A stretch of DNA of 21,655 nucleotides. Source: Bacillota bacterium. Lineage in GTDB: Bacteria; Bacillota; Clostridia; Acetivibrionales; DSM-1351. The translations under genes and the position numbers were made by a program. Below, piece after piece: positions 17,101-21,655 of the stretch. Below the pieces are notes generated by a model. The model had not been told where the DNA came from. It worked only from the letters and a program-made list of their open reading frames with translations, and did no database searches. Location: the NCBI GenBank assembly GCA_023443515.1, contig JAEZUC010000144.1, positions 1 through 21,655 on the forward strand. Reading direction: 5' to 3'. Numbering within the stretch: position 1 is the stretch's first letter; each line of letters begins with the position of its first letter.

Positions 17101-20018
17101 ACAAAGATATAAAAGATGCCGCGGCTATTGTGAGAAAAGATGATGAAGGCACTAATTACATATGTGCGTATTATGTTTCGGACAAGGAATTGACGGTATC
17201 TGAGCTAAGGGAATACCTTTTGAGGGAATTGCCCTCTTATATGTTGCCTTCATTCTTTGTAAAAATCCCTAAACTGCCTTTGACACCTAATGGAAAACTT
17301 GACAGAAAAGGGTTGCCTGAACCTTCTTTAAATATAAATACCGGAGTAGAATATGAGGCACCAAAAAATGATGCTGAAAAAAATCTGGCTCTGATATACC
17401 AGGAGGTACTGAAAGTTGAAAAGGTCGGTATTAATGATGACTTTTTTGACTTGGGAGGCGATTCCATAAAAGCTATTCAGGTTACATCTTCTGCTGAAAA
17501 AGTAGGGATTAACGTTTCGGTTTCGGATGTAATGAAATATAAAACTATTATTGATATTTTGAGCAACGTAGATTATACCAAAAAGAAGAATTCAATCTCA
17601 CAGGAAGAAATAACAGGTGAAATACCTCTATCCCCTATTCAGCAGTGGTTCTTTGAAACTGACAGGGGCTATATGCAACATTGGAATCAGGCTAATCTTT
17701 TTTCGTTGAATAAAAATGTGACCTTGGAACATTTAGAAACTATATTCAGGAAAATTATCGAACACCACGATGCTTTAAGAATAAGATATGATTTTTCAGA
17801 TAAAGAGATAATACAAATTAACAGATGTGCAGAAGAAACAGCTTTTACTCTTGAAGTAATAGATTTATCCCAACAGAACTATGAAACACAAAAAAATAAT
17901 ATAAAGGAAATCAGCGAAAAAATACAGAAAAGCCTTGATTTACAGAAGGACCTGCTTCTAAAAGCGTGTGTTTTTGAATTGGGTGATAATGGACGCAGAC
18001 TGTTTATTGCTGTTCACCACCTTGTCATAGACGGAGTATCCTGGAGAATTCTGCTGGAAGATATGGAGAATCTATATAAATCTCAGCTTGCGGAGGAACT
18101 TCCATTAAAAACCACTTCTTTCAAAGAATGGAGCCAAAAGCTTGAAGGCTACGCTAATGAAAAATCCTTGGATATTGATTATTGGTTAACCTTAGGTGAT
18201 TTGGAAAATGGTTCAATTACAAATAAAAAAGTAGAGGACAACTATTTCAAAGACCACAAAAAGCTTTCATTTGAGCTTGGAACTGTACAGACTAAAGAAC
18301 TTCTTACCGAGGTTAATAAAGCTTATGGTACTGAGGTTAACGATATACTTCTGTCTGCTCTGGCGCTTTCCCTGGGCAAGGTTTTTGGTATGGACAGAAT
18401 TCTGCTGATGTTGGAAGGGTTTGGTCGTGATGAAATAATTGATGGAATTAATCTGTCCAGAACAATAGGTTGGTTTACAAGCATTTATCCGGTGTGTCTT
18501 GAAAGACAGAACAGCATAGAAAATACAATTAAAGGGGTTAGCCAAAACCTTAGAAAAATACCCTCAAAAGGTATTAATTATGGACTTTCCAAATATTTAA
18601 ACAAAAATGATAAATTGAAGTCCATAAAACCTGAAATTTCTTTCAATTATTTAGGACAATTTGACAATGCTGAAAGTGAAGAGGACGGTTTGTTGGGACG
18701 GTGCGTCGAAGAATACGGACAAAGTATAAATGAAAATAATACCCACGACTATTTGATGGATTTCAACGGAATGGTTGCAGACGGTAAGCTGAGGTTTATA
18801 GTAGGCTACAACCAAAAATATATAGACAATGATACCGCCAGAAAGACGGCAGAGTATTTTGAGAAATCTCTGTTGGAAGTCCTTGAACATTGTAAAAACA
18901 AGCTTAATGAAACATTTGAGGTGAAAAATCAAAAACTTTATCAGATAAACGAACCCGGCAAAAAGGAATTAAAGATAGTCCTTCAAAATGAAATAACAAC
19001 ATACCTTTGCCATTCATTACCCCTATGTGTAGTACTGGCGGACGAAAGATTAGTGCCTTGGTATAACGAACACTTTATAAAGCTTTTTACCGAGTTTCAG
19101 CCTAGGGACATGCTGTATCTGGATTTCCTTGAAGTCAGGGCACCATACAACGAGGTTATTCAGGAAGTATACATGGGCTATGAACTTTTGAAGGGGATAC
19201 CGGATATTGTAGATTATGTAATAGATAAAATAAACCTTGGCCACTATGTGATTATACATGTGGATGAATACTATATTCCACAGAAAAGATTCTATAAAAA
19301 GCTACACTATGTCCATCATTCTATTGTATATGGTTACGACAATTCAACCAGAGAGCTGAAAGCTATAGGATTTAACGCAGAGCAGATATTTACATACCTC
19401 AGCTTTGATTATGATTTGTTCAAAGAAGCGTATGAAAGCGGAAAACTACACTATAAAAATGCTGCACCATGGGCTGAAACAAATGCTATTGAGTTGTTGA
19501 AAGTTAAGGATTTCTTAACAGATTATCCATACAGTGTTGAACGCTTTACAACAGCTTTGGAAGAGTATGTAAACTCAAAAGAGGGCATGCATGTTGTTTT
19601 TACACATAAATTTGACAAGTATGTATTGGATAGAGATCGTTTAAAGTTTGGTATTGATATATACGACGAAATTATCAGACATTTACATAATCTAGCCGAA
19701 GGCAAGGTTACTGTAGACTATAGAGCAATTCATCTTTTGCATGAGCATAAAAAATCCATTTATAAAAGATTGCAGTATGCAGCATCTAAATGCAACGCAT
19801 CTGTAAGGCTTGAAGAACTCATAGAAGAGTACCTTGAAGTTATTGAACTGGTTGATTCCGCAAGACGGTTATTCTTAAAATATACCTTTACCGGAAATGA
19901 TGACTATAATCTATTGCCGGATAGGGAGGCCGTGATACAGATAATTGATTTATTAAAACAAGTAAAAGATAAGGAGAAGCGGATTCTTTCAGACATATGT
20001 GTACAACTGAGGATGTAA
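14184..20018 (+). CDS. Terminal NRPS: half-C, A interrupted by methyltransferase, PCP, epimerase, BtrH-like release domain
   Basis: This 1944-residue protein starts at ATG 14184 behind GGGGAGG. Residues 1 to about 250 are a C-lobe-only condensation domain (EEEKKYWTERL, then YKYTGCKDITLGMPE) without HHxxxDG. The A domain, from about 265, is split between motifs A2 and A3 by a methyltransferase with SAM motif VLEIGCGSG (468-476); A3 is YTSGSTGVPKG (696-706). The core has the GGATEAxxWS variant and code DLYDFSLVW, nearest the Cys code DLYNLSLIW. The PCP has Ser1094 in LGGDSI, the form usual before E domains. The epimerisation domain (about 1147-1575) has HHLVIDGVSW (1278-1287), catalytic-type Glu1411 in EGFGRD (usual His replaced by Phe1413), RTIGWFTS and FNYLGQF. 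The last 350 residues contain Cys1609-His1610, VDEYYIP and YVHHSIVYGYD (His1711, His1712), the pattern of the BtrH N-terminal acyltransferase/C39-like family, then a helical region. No TE GxSxG is seen, so this tail may release the peptide. Confidence 0.95.
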   Translation: MSLDSYSRNIIMSAGEYEEEKKYWTERLNGHEETSSLPASFSCIKKEQAKKVCNSVDIQDDTLEKLISISGGSDYAIYMVLMSCVSYLFYKYTGCKDITLGMPEFKKEDTTNPLNILPLKVNINSKETFKELLIRVKGDIIRADENKNLPMEIIAELLGGKPEDISSLFKTIVLFENIHDKNCIEGMEPDILFCFCRSEEAIRIDLHYNEAMYRNEFAKSVLKHLVNIITSVTATPDILLSQAELLSKDEIKRILYDFNNTRRSYSGNRTMHDLFEEQVEKTPDNTAVIFGDNEMSYKELNIQANRLAALLRNRGVKTGVFVGVLMERSLEMVIAVMGILKAGGIYVPFEPAFPRMRTQKILSDLNIHCVITQQPQSRTIIEMQWELPQLTDIVYMDVEDKELTMEDIDKTSVRQLWDHITEKSVDDVSAGGFVSSYTGNPFSKEEVDKYKNHVASLAAPHLGKDKKVLEIGCGSGSIMFSIAPLVKEYTGLDPSELTQKRNDKNIKAVGFTNIKLVDGFAHEIDVLIEDTFDVVIISSVVQFFPGVIYLKKVIEKALKILNPGGTLIVADVMDTRRKDEFRNSLEEFRSKNAGQEGIRTKTDIDGELYIDEQFFNEIKKSSIQVNEVKVLHRNNKFNNELDYRYDVVFNKASEDQVVVNDNEVKRNDWTLMDINSYSGENLCLDIKSDDMAYVIYTSGSTGVPKGVAVRHKPVINLIEWVNITFQVGSRDRLLFVTSLCFDLSVYDIFGMLASGGSIRVAARNELRDPARLVEILREEPITFWDSAPAALQQLVPYFNKIKPSDSTDTLRLVFQSGDWIPVTLPDNVRDAFPGTEVISLGGATEATVWSNYYPIGEVDPQWASIPYGKPIHNALYYILDADLQPCPIGVTGDLYIGGECLADRYMNDETLTKDKFIPDPFNKEMGGRMYKTGDTARRFEDGNMEFMGRKDFQVKVRGYRIELGEIESNLLKHKDIKDAAAIVRKDDEGTNYICAYYVSDKELTVSELREYLLRELPSYMLPSFFVKIPKLPLTPNGKLDRKGLPEPSLNINTGVEYEAPKNDAEKNLALIYQEVLKVEKVGINDDFFDLGGDSIKAIQVTSSAEKVGINVSVSDVMKYKTIIDILSNVDYTKKKNSISQEEITGEIPLSPIQQWFFETDRGYMQHWNQANLFSLNKNVTLEHLETIFRKIIEHHDALRIRYDFSDKEIIQINRCAEETAFTLEVIDLSQQNYETQKNNIKEISEKIQKSLDLQKDLLLKACVFELGDNGRRLFIAVHHLVIDGVSWRILLEDMENLYKSQLAEELPLKTTSFKEWSQKLEGYANEKSLDIDYWLTLGDLENGSITNKKVEDNYFKDHKKLSFELGTVQTKELLTEVNKAYGTEVNDILLSALALSLGKVFGMDRILLMLEGFGRDEIIDGINLSRTIGWFTSIYPVCLERQNSIENTIKGVSQNLRKIPSKGINYGLSKYLNKNDKLKSIKPEISFNYLGQFDNAESEEDGLLGRCVEEYGQSINENNTHDYLMDFNGMVADGKLRFIVGYNQKYIDNDTARKTAEYFEKSLLEVLEHCKNKLNETFEVKNQKLYQINEPGKKELKIVLQNEITTYLCHSLPLCVVLADERLVPWYNEHFIKLFTEFQPRDMLYLDFLEVRAPYNEVIQEVYMGYELLKGIPDIVDYVIDKINLGHYVIIHVDEYYIPQKRFYKKLHYVHHSIVYGYDNSTRELKAIGFNAEQIFTYLSFDYDLFKEAYESGKLHYKNAAPWAETNAIELLKVKDFLTDYPYSVERFTTALEEYVNSKEGMHVVFTHKFDKYVLDRDRLKFGIDIYDEIIRHLHNLAEGKVTVDYRAIHLLHEHKKSIYKRLQYAASKCNASVRLEELIEEYLEVIELVDSARRLFLKYTFTGNDDYNLLPDREAVIQIIDLLKQVKDKEKRILSDICVQLRM

Positions 20019-20078
20019 GTATATTTCATGAATAACGAACATTATTTTACTTATTTTTTATTATATGACAAAATATAC

Positions 20079-20107
20079 TTGATATTGAGGAATTTAGAAA
20101 ATATAAT
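20079..20107 (+). promoter_or_regulatory. Sigma-A promoter of the mannanase gene
   Basis: TTGATA (20079-20084) and a perfect TATAAT (20102-20107) are separated by exactly 17 nt. They lie in the AT-rich 127-nt gap after the NRPS operon and 38 nt before the ATG at 20146. AGGAGG (20134-20139) serves as the ribosome binding site. The mannanase is therefore transcribed on its own, not as part of the NRPS operon. Confidence 0.75.
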
Positions 20108-20145
20108 TATGCCAAAATAAACTGTAATTTTACAGGAGGTAAAGT

Positions 20146-21261
20146 ATGATTAAAAAGATTTTAATGTCACTTTTAGTATTTAGTATGGTTATTTTGTGTT
20201 GTATTTCTCCCCGTACATATGCGACAGATTTAAAAATAGGTGCATGGGTGGGGACACAACCTACAGAAACTGAAATATTAAAGTATCAAGACCTTCAACA
20301 GAGAAAAATTGACATTGTACACCAATTTGTAAACTGGTCTACTAATTTTGACTGGGTTAAGCCATATGCTGACGCTGTCTATAAAAATGGTTCAATTTTA
20401 ATGATTACCTGGGAACCATGGGAATATAATACTGTTGATATTAATAACGGTAAAGCAGATGCCTATTTAACAAAAATGGCTCAGGATATAAAAGCCTATG
20501 GTAAGGAAATTTGGTTAAGGCCACTGCATGAAGCTAATGGAAATTGGTACCCTTGGGCCATAGGATATCCCAGCAAGATAAATACAAATGATACCTACAA
20601 AGCTGCATTCAGACATGTTGTTGACGTTTTTCGCAATAACGGTGTTTCAAATGTTAAATGGGTATACAATGTCAACTGCTCCAATGTAGGTGACGGTACA
20701 AGTTACCTTGATTACTATCCCGGAGATAACTACATAGACTATACTTCAGTTGACGGGTATAATTGGGGAACAACTCAATCCTGGGGAAGTGTGTGGCAGA
20801 CATTTGATCAGATTTTTTCTCAATCATATAATTCATTGAAGACAATAAACAAACCTATAATCCTCGCAGAATGGGCATCAACTGAAGTTGGTGGAGATAA
20901 GGCAAAATGGATTACAGAATCCTTTAATACCATAAAATCTTCGTATCCCCAAATCTTTGCTGCTTTGTGGTTTAGCGAAAATAAAGAAACTGATTGGAGA
21001 ATAAATTCAAGCAATGCTTCTCTTGAGTCTTACAGAAAAGCAGTAAGTCCTGCATCCGTAAAGTACGGGGATTTAAATAAGGATGGAGCAATTGACGCTA
21101 TAGATTTCTCCATATTGAAAGGATACGTGTTAGGCATCAACAGGGATATTGATACCATTGCGGCAGACGTGAATCTTGACGGTTCTGTAGATGCATTAGA
21201 CTTTTCCATTTTAAAGAAATATCTTTTAGGGATAATTACCGTTCTGCCTGATAACAAATAA
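20146..21261 (+). CDS. Cellulosomal GH26 endo-beta-1,4-mannanase with C-terminal type I dockerin
   Basis: This 371-residue secreted enzyme should hydrolyse internal beta-1,4-mannosidic bonds in mannan, glucomannan or galactomannan. Residues 1-26 are a signal peptide with a likely cut after TYA. The catalytic module covers about 30-300. The acid/base is Glu129 in RPLHEANG and the nucleophile Glu242 in ILAEWAS, both typical of family GH26; WEPWEY and GYNWGT are further family-like segments. A type I dockerin fills about 305-365: two calcium-binding repeats, GDLNKDGAIDAIDFSILK and ADVNLDGSVDALDFSILK, with Ala-Ile and Ala-Leu at the recognition positions, as in mesophilic clostridial cellulosomes (the thermophile C. 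thermocellum usually has Ser-Thr). There is no carbohydrate-binding module. The dockerin indicates attachment to a cohesin-bearing scaffoldin outside the cell. The gene has its own promoter and a strong terminator and is not functionally linked to the NRPS genes. Other GH26 activities such as lichenase are less likely but not excluded. Confidence 0.94.
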   Translation: MIKKILMSLLVFSMVILCCISPRTYATDLKIGAWVGTQPTETEILKYQDLQQRKIDIVHQFVNWSTNFDWVKPYADAVYKNGSILMITWEPWEYNTVDINNGKADAYLTKMAQDIKAYGKEIWLRPLHEANGNWYPWAIGYPSKINTNDTYKAAFRHVVDVFRNNGVSNVKWVYNVNCSNVGDGTSYLDYYPGDNYIDYTSVDGYNWGTTQSWGSVWQTFDQIFSQSYNSLKTINKPIILAEWASTEVGGDKAKWITESFNTIKSSYPQIFAALWFSENKETDWRINSSNASLESYRKAVSPASVKYGDLNKDGAIDAIDFSILKGYVLGINRDIDTIAADVNLDGSVDALDFSILKKYLLGIITVLPDNK

Positions 21262-21280
21262 AAAAAGCGAAAAATACATA

Positions 21281-21325
21281 AGCATGAAAGAATATCAAGA
21301 ATAATGATATCTTTCATGCTTTTTT
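21281..21325 (+). terminator. Rho-independent terminator after the mannanase
   Basis: An inverted repeat pairs 21281-21296 with 21306-21320 (AGCATGAAAGA...ATC against GATATCTTTCATGCT, one bulged base) around a 9-nt loop. A run of T follows on the plus strand. The stretch to the left is A-rich, so on the minus strand the hairpin is also followed, a few bases later, by T runs. It may therefore stop the convergent gene as well. Confidence 0.88.
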
Positions 21326-21356
21326 ATATTATACAAGTAAAATTATGTTAAGATAG

Positions 21357-21655
21357 TTATCTTTCCTTGAAAAATCTTACGGTCGCAAATGCCAATGCAA
21401 GTACTCCAAACAATAAAAGTGTTGCTCCTGAGTAAATACTTAAATCCCGTGGGCCTATATAATCAGTATTTGTTTGCACGGAGTAAATTGATTTGCCTCC
21501 AATAATGGCATATATAATAAAACCTGCAAAATTCAATACCAAATTCTTATTTCTGCTTAAACTCCACGCAGCTATAATAAATAATATTGAATGTTCCAAA
21601 GCTTGTACCCACTCAACACCTCCTATACTCATTCCAAACAAACACAATAAAATTA
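21357..21655 (-). CDS. Small integral membrane protein of unknown function, probably 5'-truncated by the window edge
   Basis: At least 96 residues are encoded, ending at the stop codon at 21357-21359. Three hydrophobic segments are visible (roughly HSILFIIAAWSL, LVLNFAGFIIYAIIGG and SGATLLLFGVLALAFATV), and the C-terminus is basic (VRFFKER). The frame stays open to the right edge of the window. The earliest start codon inside it is a TTG at 21647 without a visible ribosome binding site, so the true start probably lies beyond. An in-frame ATG at 21632 is possible but poorly supported. The gene converges on the mannanase and shares the intergenic hairpin. The family is not recognised. Confidence 0.6.
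   Translation of the reverse strand, partial: ILLCLFGMSIGGVEWVQALEHSILFIIAAWSLSRNKNLVLNFAGFIIYAIIGGKSIYSVQTNTDYIGPRDLSIYSGATLLLFGVLALAFATVRFFKER

Noticed and set aside
17620..18905. Reading the last condensation-like domain as an ordinary C domain
   Set aside because: HHLVIDGVSW, RTIGWFTS and FNYLGQF together with the GGDSI-type PCP in front identify an epimerisation domain.
18951..20015. Thioesterase at the end of the final NRPS
   Set aside because: No GxSxG nucleophile elbow or alpha/beta-hydrolase pattern is visible; the Cys/HH and VDEYYIP pattern fits the BtrH-like family instead.
20016..20059. TAAGTA/TACTTA inverted repeat followed by six T just after the last NRPS gene
   Set aside because: The stem is only 6 bp, AT-rich, overlaps the stop codon and has a loop of about 26 nt; too weak to call a terminator.
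20190..20215. Lipoprotein signal at the CC pair in the mannanase signal peptide
   Set aside because: The residue before each Cys (Leu or Cys) is not the Gly/Ala/Ser a lipobox needs, and a normal signal peptidase I site (TYA) follows.

Overview
The window is AT-rich and comes from a mesophilic, cellulosome-forming clostridium, most likely the Ruminiclostridium (Clostridium cellulolyticum/papyrosolvens/josui) group. The organism call rests on strong GGAGG-type ribosome binding sites, a secreted family-26 mannanase with a C-terminal type I dockerin, and Ala-Ile/Ala-Leu pairs at the dockerin recognition positions, as is usual in mesophilic clostridial cellulosomes. The assignment is inference from gene content.

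Positions 1-20018 are one co-directional operon, entered in mid-gene, encoding a hybrid NRPS/PKS assembly line. In order it holds: the 3' end of an NRPS (end of A domain, PCP, and a C-terminal half-condensation domain); two tandem paralogous CPBP/CAAX-protease-like membrane proteins that have lost the usual metal-site histidines; an AT-less PKS/NRPS protein (KS, AT-docking remnant, ACP, C); a two-module NRPS (half-C, A interrupted by a methyltransferase, PCP, C, A, PCP, C); and a terminal NRPS (half-C, A interrupted by a methyltransferase, PCP, E, then a BtrH-like cysteine acyltransferase/protease-fold domain where a thioesterase would be expected). Intergenic gaps are 15-38 nt or, in one case, a 14-nt overlap, so the genes are probably co-transcribed and partly translationally coupled.

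Read colinearly, an upstream aminoacyl/peptidyl chain would be extended by one malonate unit supplied by a trans-acting AT and left as a beta-keto unit, since no KR or DH is seen. It would then receive a Phe-like residue (code DAWTIAGVC, with a methyltransferase), an Asn residue (DLTKVGHIG), and a third residue activated by a divergent Cys-family A domain (DLYDFSLVW, with a methyltransferase) that is epimerised to the D form and released by the C-terminal BtrH-like domain. No loading module, AT, PPTase, transporter or regulator lies in the window.

The most unusual points are the BtrH-like domain fused behind an epimerisation domain as a candidate chain-release enzyme, and the repeated use of half-condensation domains (C-lobe only, no HHxxxDG) at protein termini next to partners that carry complete C domains.

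From 20019 the context changes. A consensus sigma-A promoter drives a monocistronic cellulosomal GH26 mannanase, which ends at a strong hairpin terminator. A convergent gene for a small membrane protein of unknown function runs off the right edge of the window. No tRNA, rRNA, CRISPR array or insertion sequence was recognised.
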